This document shows positions 27,157 through 36,073 of a stretch of DNA of 64,000 nt, in pieces. The notes below the pieces were generated by a model. That model saw nothing but the letters and a program-made list of their open reading frames with translations. It was not told the origin of the DNA and made no database searches. Origin of the DNA: Rhodonellum psychrophilum GCM71 = DSM 17998. Lineage in GTDB: Bacteria > Bacteroidota > Bacteroidia > Cytophagales > Cyclobacteriaceae. Made by a program: the position numbers and the translations under genes. Position 1 is the first letter of the stretch, and each line of letters opens with the position of its first letter. The stretch is from NCBI RefSeq assembly GCF_000381545.1, contig NZ_KB906683.1:62001-126000 (forward strand). The letters are read 5' to 3'.

Positions 27157-27612
27157 ATGAAACAAAGACTACTGCTCACCTTCTTGCTGACCCTGATTTT
27201 TTGGGGCCAAACTTATGCCCAAGAAAAGATGGACACCCCCTTCAAATTCATTAAAATTGGTGGGGTCAATGTCTTTGGAAAATCCATAGACAACCAAACC
27301 CGCTGTGTACATTGGCATTCACAATTGGATATCATTGCGATCAAATTCAAATGTTGTGATAAATATTACCCGTGTTTTTCCTGCCACGAAGAAGAGGCGG
27401 ATCACGAACATGAAGTATGGCCACAATCGGAATTTGACGAAAAAGCCATCCTCTGTGGCGCTTGCGGCAAGGAGATGAGTATCAAGGATTATATGACCTC
27501 AGACAACACCTGCCCACATTGCACAGCCAGTTTCAATCCTGGCTGTAGCAACCATTACCACTTGTATTTTGAGACCAAGGAAATCAAAACCAAGCCGCCA
27601 ACTGGAGATTAA
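27157..27612 (+). CDS. CHY-type zinc-binding protein with an apparent signal peptide
   Basis: 151 residues. The C-terminal ~110 residues match the bacterial CHY zinc-finger family: 'TRCVHWHSQLDIIAIKFKCC', 'YYPCFSCHEEEADHEHEVWP', 'AILCGACGKEMSIKDY', 'CPHCTASFNPGCSNHYHLYF', with all Cys/His pairs kept. Known members are cytosolic. Here the N-terminus has a good signal peptide ('LLLTFLLTLIFWGQTYAQ'). Starting instead at an internal Met (27229, 'MDTPFKFIKIGG') would give the usual cytosolic form. The ATG at 27157 is preferred over the TTG at 27148. The 3' end runs straight into the repeat array. Confidence 0.8.
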   Translation: MKQRLLLTFLLTLIFWGQTYAQEKMDTPFKFIKIGGVNVFGKSIDNQTRCVHWHSQLDIIAIKFKCCDKYYPCFSCHEEEADHEHEVWPQSEFDEKAILCGACGKEMSIKDYMTSDNTCPHCTASFNPGCSNHYHLYFETKEIKTKPPTGD

Positions 27613-28376
27613 CCCGGCTGGGTGTTTTTACTACACCCAAATATTTCCTTTTTCAGTACTGGGTGTAGTTTCGACTACACCCAAATATTGGTGGCTTCAC
27701 GATGGAAAGCTTCACGCAATAGGCCATTTCTAATGGCAAAGGCAAAAACGAACGCCAGCTTCAACCGAATGTTCTTGCGAACCGAATTACAAATTCGAAG
27801 GAAACGAAGGTGTAGTCGAAACTACACCTAGCGTACTGGGTGTAGTTTCGACTAATCCCAAATATTGGTGATTTACCAATGGAAAGCTTCACGTAACAAG
27901 CCATTTCTAATGGCAAAAACTAAAACGAATACCGGATTCAATTGAACGTTCTTGCGACTCGAATTACAAATTCGATAAATAGGAAGGAGTAGTAGAAACT
28001 ACACCTAGCGACGCCGCAGGGTGTAGTTTCGACTAATCCCAAATATTGGTGATTTACCAATGGAAAGCTTCACGCAATTAGCCATTTCCAATGGCTAAGG
28101 CAAAAATGAATACCGGATTAAATTGAACGTTCTTGCTACTCGAATTGCAAATTCGAAGGATAGAAAGGCGTAGTGGAAACTACGCCTAGCGCACTGGGTG
28201 TAGTTTCGACTACACCCAAATATTGGTGATTTACCAATGGAATGCTTGACGCAATAAGCCATTTTCAATGGCAAAAACTAAAACGAATACCGGATTCAAC
28301 TGAACGATCTTGCTACTCGAATTATAAATCCGAAGAATAGGAAATCGGGAAGGCGTAGTGGACAATAAGCTTAGCC
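27613..28376 (+). repeat. array of four 178-bp multi-hairpin repeats plus a partial copy
   Basis: Units begin near 27659, 27836, 28016 and 28194, giving a period of about 178 bases; a partial copy starts at 27614. Each unit has four inverted repeats in fixed order: (1) GGGTGTAG/CTACACCC, (2) GCCATT/AATGGC, (3) CGAATT/AATTCG, (4) GGCGTAG/CTACGCC followed by TAGCG. Some copies have broken pairing, e.g. CTAATCCC in place of CTACACCC in two units. There are no unique spacers, so it is not CRISPR. The RAYT gene follows directly. Confidence 0.9.
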
Positions 28377-28409
28377 TTGTTCATATTGATGAATAAAACA
28401 GGTCACAAA

Positions 28410-28955
28410 TCAATAGAAATCAATTTCGATCAATCCTGATAAGCCCGAATAATTCCGGGCACTTGAATAAAGATAATCTTCTGGGGATTCGACCCAACCG
28501 GCACGGACGGGGTTTTCATGGATATATTTTAATCGACTTTCCAACACCTCAGCCCTGTACAATTCAACAGCATGATTTTCATGTGTCCAAAATTGCTTTA
28601 ATCCACTTCTTTTGTTGAATTTGGCATGGTAGCCAAAAATCATTTCCAACCATTCCTTTCGACTTTCCTGAGGATTTTCTTTTACAGCTTTCAATAAACT
28701 CTTACTTGTAAATTTCTTGAAATCCCTGACTAGACCAGACAAATCCCCATTTTTTTGTTGAATGATAAGATGTAAATGATTGGTCATAATAACGTAACCA
28801 AATAGGTACATTCCCTTTTCCTTTCTACAATAATTCAGGCTTTCAAGTATAATGTCTCGATAACATTTTCTTGAAAAAACATCCGCCCAACCCACAACTT
28901 GAAAGGTTAAAAAATAAGGCGTTTCCTGATCACGGATTTGATACGCTTCCCCCAT
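28410..28955 (-). CDS. REP-associated tyrosine transposase (RAYT, Y1/HUH family)
   Basis: 181 residues. The HUH-type metal site is 'MTNHLHLI' (H60, H62), and a candidate nucleophile Tyr is Y144 in 'LKYIHENPVRAGWV', the RAYT signature. 'SSARNYSG' near the C-terminus is also typical. The start is set at the Met at 28955; the open frame continues upstream only because it reads through a repeat unit. RAYTs nick single-stranded DNA at hairpins with a GTAG-type foot and are domesticated relatives of IS200/IS605. Here the gene sits between two arrays of repeats that carry GTAG in their stems, so it is the likely mobiliser of that family. No frameshift is seen and it looks intact. Confidence 0.88.
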   Translation of the reverse strand: MGEAYQIRDQETPYFLTFQVVGWADVFSRKCYRDIILESLNYCRKEKGMYLFGYVIMTNHLHLIIQQKNGDLSGLVRDFKKFTSKSLLKAVKENPQESRKEWLEMIFGYHAKFNKRSGLKQFWTHENHAVELYRAEVLESRLKYIHENPVRAGWVESPEDYLYSSARNYSGLSGLIEIDFY

Positions 28956-28969
28956 AACTTTAATTACGT

Positions 28970-29830
28970 AAAAAATACTCGAATTACAAATTCCAAAAAT
29001 AGGAAGGCGTAGTGGAATACCACGCCTAGCGTACAGGGTGTATTTTCTACTACACCCAAATATTGGTGATTTTCCAATGGAAAGCTTCACGTAACAAGCC
29101 ATTTCTAATGGCAAAAACTAAAACGAATACCGGATTCAATTGAACGGTCTTGCTACTCGAATTACAAATTCGAAGGATAGGAAAGCGTAGTGGAATACTA
29201 CGCCTAGCGACGCCGCTGGGTGTAGTTTCGACTACACCCAAATATTGGTAATTTCCCAATGGAAAGCTTTTCGCAATAAGCCATTTTCAATGGCAAAGGC
29301 AAAAACGAATACCGGATTAAATTGAACGGTCTTACGACTCGAATTGCAAATTCGAAGGATAGGAAGGCGTAGTCGAAACTACGCCTAGTGCCAGACACTA
29401 CGCTTAGCACTCTCGCTGGGTGTAGTTTCTACTACACCCAAATATTGGTGATTTCCCAATGGAAAGCTTTTCGCAATAAGCCATTTCTAATGGCAAAAAC
29501 TAAAACGAATACCGGATTCAATTGAACGTTCTTACGACTCGAATTGCAAATTCGAAGGATAGAAAGGCGTAGTGGAAACTACGCCTAGCGCACTGGGTGT
29601 AGTTTCCACTACACCCAAATATTGGTGATTTCCCAATGGAAAGCTTTTCGCAATAAGCCATTTCTAATGGTAAAAACTAAAACGAATACCGGTTTCAATT
29701 GAGCGTTCTTGCTACTCGAATTGCAAATTCGATAAATAGGAAGGCGTAGTAAAAACTACGCCTAGCACGGTGTAGTTTCTACTACAACCCAAATATCGGT
29801 CGCTTCGCTATGGAAAGCTTAAATCAATTG
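28970..29830 (+). repeat. array of four 178-bp multi-hairpin repeats plus partial ends
   Basis: It starts with the right half of a unit (28970-29034), then full units near 29035, 29215, 29416 and 29593, and a left-end partial at 29768-29830 that stops at the stop codon of the large kinase gene. The unit at 29215 is about 20 bases longer, through an extra 'CCAGACACTACGCTTAGC' arm. All units keep the same orientation as the array at 27613. Short open frames in the units read the repeats themselves and are not genes. Confidence 0.9.
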
Positions 29831-29832
29831 GA

Positions 29833-32800
29833 TTATCCTCCCGTAACCGACAAATCAATGATAAATGTACTCCCCTTCCCAACCGTTGATTCGACCTTCA
29901 AATCTCCTCCCTGGGCTTTCACGATGTCGTAGCTCAGGGACAATCCCAAACCGGTACCTTGGCCGGTGGGTTTGGTGGTGAAAAAGGGTTGGAAGATCTT
30001 GTCCTTGATGTCCTCGGGAATGCCGGGTCCATTGTCTGAGATCGCAATCCGAATGCTCTGCCCAAGGTTCTTGGTGCTCACGGTGACCATCGGCTTGGAA
30101 GCCTCCGTAGCAGGCAGAGTCAAACTTTCCCCAACCGCAATCTCTGTGGGGCTTTTTTGACCGCAGGCGTAAAAAGCATTGTTGATGATGTTCAACAACA
30201 GCCTTCCAAAATCCTGCGGCACAACTTTTATTTTTGGCAAACTCGGATCAAAATCAGTCTGAAAGTTTAACTGGACCGACTTGTCCTTGGCCAGAAGACC
30301 ATGGTAAGCCAATCGCAGGTATTCATCCGCAAGGGCATTGATGTCCGTCAGCACCTTTTCTCCGGTTCGGGTGCGGCTGTGTTCCAGCATTCCCCTGACG
30401 ATGGCTCCGGCACGATTGCCATGGTGGTTGATTTTCTTCAGGTTTTGGATCAGGTCATTGGCAATTTCCTTGGCTTCCGCCCATTTGCCTTTGTCTATCT
30501 CTTCATTCATTTCCTCCGCCAACTCGGCGCTTACCTCACTGAAATTGTTGACAAAGTTCAGTGGATTTTGGATTTCATGGGCGATGCCTGCAGTGAGTTC
30601 ACCGAGGGATGCCATTTTTTCGGATTGGATAAGTTTGGATTGGGCAGATTTCAGGTCTGCATAGGCTTTCTCGATCTCCTTGGTCCGTTCGAGGACTTTC
30701 TCTTCCAGGTTTCCGTAAAGAATCGCATTTTCGATGGAAATGCCGATTTGCCCCAGCAGCATCTTTAAAATCTCGATCCTGTTTTTGTTGAAAACGCCTT
30801 TGATCAGGGTATTTTCAAAATAAAGCATCCCGATCATTTTGCCTACGGCAAAAATCGGAAGACACATCACCGACGATAGCTTGTTTTCCTGAACATAAGC
30901 ATCCGAACCAAAGCGTGGCTCGCGCAAGGCATCGTCCACGACAATATTATCTTCCGTTCGCCAGCAATAGTTCAGGATGGATTCAGGAAGGGTCTTCAAT
31001 TCGGATAGGGGCACCGAAGGTAAAATATCGATCCGCTCCGAACCGGAAATCCCGATGGCTTCAACACAGAGTTGATTTCCCTTGATCCTTAACAAACACC
31101 CTCTTTCCGCTCCGGCATTTTCAATGGTGATGTGCATCAGTTTCTTGAGCAAATCTTCGTATTTCACCTGGCTGGCAATGCTTTGCGAAGCTTTCAAGAC
31201 AGAGGCAAGATCCAGTGCTGTTTTGCTGGAACTGCCAGTCGTCTGGAAACCGATCGCCCTCCCTTCTAATTCCTCAGGAAGTGATCTTGATTTCAACAAT
31301 TCAGGATAGGAGACTTCCAATTGCAAGCATTTTGCGTGGGCGCCCCATCGTGCATAGACATCCCAGGCTTCCTCCATATAGTTCCTGCTTTGTTTGCCCA
31401 TTTGGTTTTTTGCAGCAAGTATTGCCGCCCTTTCATTGGCAATGGCCTCCACATGGGTAAACTTATTTTGGGCTGCCATTTGTATAGATCGCTCGTAGGA
31501 TAGCTGTGCTTTCCCAAATTGATTGGCCATTGCATACCCTTCTGCCTCGAGCAATTGGGCATGCTGACCGAAATTTTCTGGACAACCGGTTTCCCAGTGC
31601 TTCATGTCTTTCAGGTATTTTTTGAAAACCTTCAATTGCTGTTTTTGCTCCACCTCATCCAACTCCTCGTAACAAGCAGCGATGGAAAGGGCCGTATAAA
31701 AAGCATGTGAAAACTCCTGCAAATCCCCCAGAAAATTGTCTGCATATTCAGCCACCACCTGGCTTTCGGCAAGGGCTTCCCGGTATTTCCCCTGACAATA
31801 CAGCAAGGTACAATGGGCGGAGTGAAAGAAGGAGAGTTTGGTTTTGTTCCCCTCATTCTGCAGCCGATTCAAGGTTTCTGCACCGGAAAAGGAGTCATCA
31901 TCCCAACTGTCGGCGTAAGTCTGCCCATTCATCGCCTTGGCAAACTGGTAGAAGCATTCGAAAAAATCCAAACCACCTTTGACATGTTTGATGAGGTTCT
32001 TATGGTCTTCGGATTTGTCCAAAATCTCCTTCAGGTTTTCACCTGCGGCCACCATGGACCTGGTGTACAAGGCGATGGTGTAGCTGGTGAATATCTGGTC
32101 TCCATTCAGCACACAAGCCTTGATGGTTTCCAGGATGGAATTGTGGCCTTCCCGAATCGGTCTTCGCCAGTGATTGTGAAAACAGAGAACGGTATAATTC
32201 AGGCGCCACTTGATAAGCGGAGACTTGGTCCGGTGATGCAATTTTATGGTGATGTCCCAGAGATTGAATCCTTTTTTTTGCATTTTCAGGGCAGAAAGGA
32301 CGACCACTGAAAACCCCGAAAACCCCCAACCGCTGGCATCCGTGAAGCCCATCTTGATGTAATATTTGATAATCTTGAAAATCACGAGCATCATCAAATT
32401 TTGATCCTGCTGATAGGCACTGGTGGCCAGGTCGATCAGGAATTTGTTGAGTGCTATGATTTCTTCATCCGTACATTCCTTGAGGTGAAAAAGGCTTTCG
32501 GGATTTTTGTATTTGGTGGAAAACAGAAAGAGATACTTCGCCATCGTCACCATGGCTTGGATTTGGATCGCTTTTTTGTTTTTTGGAAAATGGATGTTGT
32601 ACAATTTTGCAGCTTCCAAGCCAAGGCGCAGGGATTCGGAAGTATTCCCGATTTTGAGATAGAGGGAAGAGTGGATGTAATAGACCTTTAGCTTTTCGAA
32701 GTTGGTCTTTGATTTTCTCAAAATCTCCCTGAAGTATACCTCTGCTTGATCCGGATTGTTGTTCAGGTATTCACATTCTCCCAATTCAATCCACACATTG

Positions 32801-35208
32801 TAAGTCAATGCATGGTTTTCTGACCAAGCGTCGCTGCCAAGCAGGTTTTTGGCCAGGCTCAAAAAATTGACCGCCAGGTTATAGGAGGTGGAATCTTTGG
32901 CTTTTTTCCCGGCAATCCAGCAGAGTTCCGCAATTTTCAGCTTTTCGTCCCTGGATTCAATGAGGTGCGCACTCAAAACAAAGTGATTCATCACCTCAAA
33001 AATATCATCATTCAATTGGGTACGGTCGCGGCTTTGCAGGAGCAGGCGGCCGATTTTGAGATGTAGGAAGATTCGCTCGGAGGCAGAAATCAGGTTGTAG
33101 GCGGCCTGCTGAACTTTATCATGGGTGAATTTGAATTGAAAGTTTTTGTCTTCAAGATTGTTTTCGATTTCATTCTCGACTTGCAGGGATTTCAAGGCGA
33201 GTGCCCGGTAATTCGTGTCCGTAGAATTGATGAAACCACCCTTAATGGCTGGCTTCAAGTCGGCAAAGACCTTGACTTCGGACTTGCCGATCATATTGGA
33301 GAGATCCGAAAAATTGAAGGTATTTCCCAACACGGCGGCATATTGCAACACCTCTCGGGTGAAAGTGGGGAGTTCGGCCAAACCTTCAGTCATCAGGTCA
33401 ATCACATTGTCCGTATATCCAAGATTGTTGATCTCCATTTGGTCCCAAACCCAGTTTTTTTCAGGGTCCTTTTTCACCAATTTTTTGTCAAAAAGGGATT
33501 TCAAAAAGCTGTGGATAAAAAAAGGATTTCCCTTGGTCTTGGTGAAAACCTGCTGACCCAATTCCTCGGCCTGATCTTTTTTCATCCCAAAGGAATCTGC
33601 TGCAATCTGGATGGTAGTTTCCAGGTTCAAAGGTCGTAGGTAAATGGATTTCACAAAACCATTGGCTGCTGAAATTTGATTGAGGGTAATGAGGAGCGGA
33701 TGGCCCTGCTCGACCTCATTGTCTCGATAGGAACCCATGATCAGAATACTGTCCCTGCGCGGATTTTCCATAATTCTTTTGACCAAGTTTAGGGAAGGCA
33801 AATCGGCCCACTGAAGATCGTCGAGAAAGATGACCAATGGACTTTCGGCTGTACTGAAGATATAGATAAAATCCAGCAGCACCATGTTGAACCTCGATTC
33901 CTGCTCCGCCGGCTGGAGCTTCACAACTGGTGGCTGCTTGTCGATGATCCTGGCTAGCTGGGGAATGACCTCGATGATCAGTGCGGCATTCTCCCCCAGC
34001 ACCTGAGATATCCTTTGTTTCCACTCCCGGATTTTCTCTTCAGGCTCTGCAAGGAGGTTTTGGATAAATTCTCTGATCGCCTCGATAAAGGCTGAATATG
34101 GGATTTCCTTATTGAACTGATCGAATTTCCCACTGATAAATGTCCCTCGGTTTTGGATAATCGGAAACTTGATGTACCGGATCAGCGCGGATTTCCCCAC
34201 ACCGGAATACCCCGCCACCAAGACCAGCATCGATTTCACCTGCTGCAAGCGGTCGTAGTGGCCCAACAATTCCTTGATTTCATTCTCCCTCCCATACAAT
34301 TTCTGGCTTTGTTGGTATTGTTCGGAGATGTCGGCAGCTCCCGCCTTGAAGTCGATGAGGGGTTCTTTGGAATTGTAGTGCTTTTTCAAGATTTGCAAAT
34401 CGGCCTTGAGACCGGCAGCACTTTGGTAGCGTTCGTCAGGATTCTTCTCCAATAATTTCGCCACCACCTGATCAAAACCCTTGGGCAAATCCGGTAAAGC
34501 CGAAGCCAAGGGAAGCGGTTTTCTGGACAGGTGAAAATGAATGACCTCAAGCGGATCGATCGAATCGAATGGCGTTTTGCCCGCCAGCAATTCGTATAGC
34601 AAGATCCCCATGGAATAAAAATCCGAGCTATGGGTCACCGAATATGCTGTCCTTCCCGTTTGTTCGGGCGAAATATAATTGAGGGTTCCCTCTATCCTAT
34701 CGATGTTTAGGATCTCCTTTTTCTCCGAATGAAGATTGGAAGAAATCCCAAAATCGAGCAATTTCAGACTTCCGTCTCGGCTTACCATGACATTTCCAGG
34801 ATTGATGTCCTTGTGGATGACGCCTTGCAGGTGCAAATAATGAAGGATGTCCGCGAGTTGGATGGCAAAATCCAAGACTTCATTGTAGGTCAATTTATTC
34901 TTGAAAATCACGTTTCTGAGATCCATCCCCTCTACATACTCCTGGACGAGAGCGGCGGATTTGCCATCATACAAAAAATCAAAAACCAAAGGCAAGCCTT
35001 TATGGCTGAGCCCTTTCAAGATATGGTATTCGTGCCCGAGTTGTGAAATCCTCAAAAAATCCGTTTTGGATGAATCGGATTTTTTAATAATCACCTTCCT
35101 GTCGTCAGCAATGCGATTGGCCAGAATAATCTCATTCAGTTCATTTTTCACAAGTGATTTAATGACCAAATAATCTTTGTAGAGGCTGTTTTGCGCTGAC
35201 GGATTCAT
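29833..35208 (-). CDS. giant hybrid sensor: Ser/Thr kinase + ATPase + TPR-like + GAF + histidine kinase
   Basis: 1791 residues. Order: Ser/Thr kinase domain (about 10-270; 'VIHKDINPGNVMVSRDGSLK', 'LLDFGIS'), AAA/STAND-type ATPase with P-loop 'VAGYSGVGKSALIRY' (about 330), a long helical TPR-like region (about 700-1300), a GAF domain (about 1340-1490) and a HisKA/HATPase pair with H1544 in 'TAGIAHEIQNPLNFV' and 'DNGPGIPEDIKDKIFQPFFT'. This chain type is known from cyanobacteria and Bacteroidota as a stress sensor. The start is taken at Met 35208; 13 extra in-frame residues overlap the preceding gene. It is the last gene of an oxygenase-methyltransferase-kinase operon (2-base gap). The 3' end abuts a repeat array. 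Confidence 0.92.
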   Translation of the reverse strand: MNPSAQNSLYKDYLVIKSLVKNELNEIILANRIADDRKVIIKKSDSSKTDFLRISQLGHEYHILKGLSHKGLPLVFDFLYDGKSAALVQEYVEGMDLRNVIFKNKLTYNEVLDFAIQLADILHYLHLQGVIHKDINPGNVMVSRDGSLKLLDFGISSNLHSEKKEILNIDRIEGTLNYISPEQTGRTAYSVTHSSDFYSMGILLYELLAGKTPFDSIDPLEVIHFHLSRKPLPLASALPDLPKGFDQVVAKLLEKNPDERYQSAAGLKADLQILKKHYNSKEPLIDFKAGAADISEQYQQSQKLYGRENEIKELLGHYDRLQQVKSMLVLVAGYSGVGKSALIRYIKFPIIQNRGTFISGKFDQFNKEIPYSAFIEAIREFIQNLLAEPEEKIREWKQRISQVLGENAALIIEVIPQLARIIDKQPPVVKLQPAEQESRFNMVLLDFIYIFSTAESPLVIFLDDLQWADLPSLNLVKRIMENPRRDSILIMGSYRDNEVEQGHPLLITLNQISAANGFVKSIYLRPLNLETTIQIAADSFGMKKDQAEELGQQVFTKTKGNPFFIHSFLKSLFDKKLVKKDPEKNWVWDQMEINNLGYTDNVIDLMTEGLAELPTFTREVLQYAAVLGNTFNFSDLSNMIGKSEVKVFADLKPAIKGGFINSTDTNYRALALKSLQVENEIENNLEDKNFQFKFTHDKVQQAAYNLISASERIFLHLKIGRLLLQSRDRTQLNDDIFEVMNHFVLSAHLIESRDEKLKIAELCWIAGKKAKDSTSYNLAVNFLSLAKNLLGSDAWSENHALTYNVWIELGECEYLNNNPDQAEVYFREILRKSKTNFEKLKVYYIHSSLYLKIGNTSESLRLGLEAAKLYNIHFPKNKKAIQIQAMVTMAKYLFLFSTKYKNPESLFHLKECTDEEIIALNKFLIDLATSAYQQDQNLMMLVIFKIIKYYIKMGFTDASGWGFSGFSVVVLSALKMQKKGFNLWDITIKLHHRTKSPLIKWRLNYTVLCFHNHWRRPIREGHNSILETIKACVLNGDQIFTSYTIALYTRSMVAAGENLKEILDKSEDHKNLIKHVKGGLDFFECFYQFAKAMNGQTYADSWDDDSFSGAETLNRLQNEGNKTKLSFFHSAHCTLLYCQGKYREALAESQVVAEYADNFLGDLQEFSHAFYTALSIAACYEELDEVEQKQQLKVFKKYLKDMKHWETGCPENFGQHAQLLEAEGYAMANQFGKAQLSYERSIQMAAQNKFTHVEAIANERAAILAAKNQMGKQSRNYMEEAWDVYARWGAHAKCLQLEVSYPELLKSRSLPEELEGRAIGFQTTGSSSKTALDLASVLKASQSIASQVKYEDLLKKLMHITIENAGAERGCLLRIKGNQLCVEAIGISGSERIDILPSVPLSELKTLPESILNYCWRTEDNIVVDDALREPRFGSDAYVQENKLSSVMCLPIFAVGKMIGMLYFENTLIKGVFNKNRIEILKMLLGQIGISIENAILYGNLEEKVLERTKEIEKAYADLKSAQSKLIQSEKMASLGELTAGIAHEIQNPLNFVNNFSEVSAELAEEMNEEIDKGKWAEAKEIANDLIQNLKKINHHGNRAGAIVRGMLEHSRTRTGEKVLTDINALADEYLRLAYHGLLAKDKSVQLNFQTDFDPSLPKIKVVPQDFGRLLLNIINNAFYACGQKSPTEIAVGESLTLPATEASKPMVTVSTKNLGQSIRIAISDNGPGIPEDIKDKIFQPFFTTKPTGQGTGLGLSLSYDIVKAQGGDLKVESTVGKGSTFIIDLSVTGG

Positions 35209-35210
35209 GA

Positions 35211-36062
35211 TTAACTTTTCTTTAAAGAGAGAATTCCATAGAACCAAAGGTTGTTTTCAAGGGCTTCGTACTGTTTGATCGAGCTGTAATGGTTCCCATG
35301 GTTGATGTTGTTGCGAAGGCCGATTTTTTTGAGGAATGTCCCGAATTTCCAAAGCTTGCTCGACATCGAATGCAAATGCCTGAGCGAGGGCTTGGTGAAT
35401 TGGGTGACGTCTTCTGCCTTGAATTCCACAAATCCACATTCCTGGGCATGGCTTTGATGTTCCTGAATGGTGTCGATGTCGTGGATCGACCAGCCATTGA
35501 GCCATGCATGCAGCAGTTTCTCTCCCTCAGGGGCCAATGGTCTTTCGGTCCTGAAATAATCCGCGCAAACCAATCGACCACCGGGCTTCAACAAGCGAAA
35601 CGCCTCTTTGTAGAAATTCACCTTTTCGCTTGCATGGCACATGCTTTCGCAAGCCCAAATCACGGAAAACGATTCATCTTCAAAATCGGTGAGGGTATAG
35701 TCTTGTTCGGAAAACGTCACCCGGTGAGCGACTCCGTTTTTCAAGGCGTTCTTCTTTGCCTTTTTTACCTGATGGGGTACCAGCGTGATCCCAGAAACCT
35801 GGACATCATAGTTTTCGGCCAACCAAACCGAACTTCCACCTTGACCGCAACCTGCATCCAGAATGATGTCTCCATCCCGGACTCCTCCTTTCTGCGCCAA
35901 GACTTTGTTTAGGTTTAGGAGGGCTTCATCGTGCGTTTTTACTTCTTGGTCATAATAACCGAAATGGACGGATCTGTTTTTTTTCCCAAACCATAAAATC
36001 CTGTAATCCAACTGGGTAGCATCGTAATAATTTACAATTGATTTTCTGTATTCCCTATCCAT
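35211..36062 (-). CDS. SAM-dependent methyltransferase (class I)
   Basis: 283 residues. SAM motif I is 'IILDAGCGQGGSSVWLAE', followed by 'VSGITLVPHQVKKAKKNA', 'VIWACESMCHASEKVNFYKE' and 'LLKPGGRLVCADYF'. The layout is like tocopherol/sterol and small-molecule methyltransferases (the 'ESMCHA' region), so a lipid or quinone-like substrate is plausible but unproven. It is 2 bases upstream of the giant kinase and 11 bases downstream of the MpaB-like oxygenase, so the three are co-transcribed. The pairing with an oxygenase suggests two steps on one lipid-like molecule. Confidence 0.87.
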   Translation of the reverse strand: MDREYRKSIVNYYDATQLDYRILWFGKKNRSVHFGYYDQEVKTHDEALLNLNKVLAQKGGVRDGDIILDAGCGQGGSSVWLAENYDVQVSGITLVPHQVKKAKKNALKNGVAHRVTFSEQDYTLTDFEDESFSVIWACESMCHASEKVNFYKEAFRLLKPGGRLVCADYFRTERPLAPEGEKLLHAWLNGWSIHDIDTIQEHQSHAQECGFVEFKAEDVTQFTKPSLRHLHSMSSKLWKFGTFLKKIGLRNNINHGNHYSSIKQYEALENNLWFYGILSLKKS

Positions 36063-36073
36063 TTATCTTATTT

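Noticed and set aside
28956-29114. N-terminal extension of the RAYT frame by 53 residues
   Set aside because: The extra part reads through a repeat half-unit. The known RAYT fold starts at the Met at 28955.
29050-29410. Open frames inside the repeat arrays (also near 17248-17568)
   Set aside because: They translate the repeats themselves, recur in several units and end where the unit ends. No independent start or domain is visible.
27613-29830. Possible CRISPR array in the repeat-rich region
   Set aside because: The repeats are about 178 bp with internal hairpins and directly abut one another. There are no unique spacers of constant length and no cas genes.
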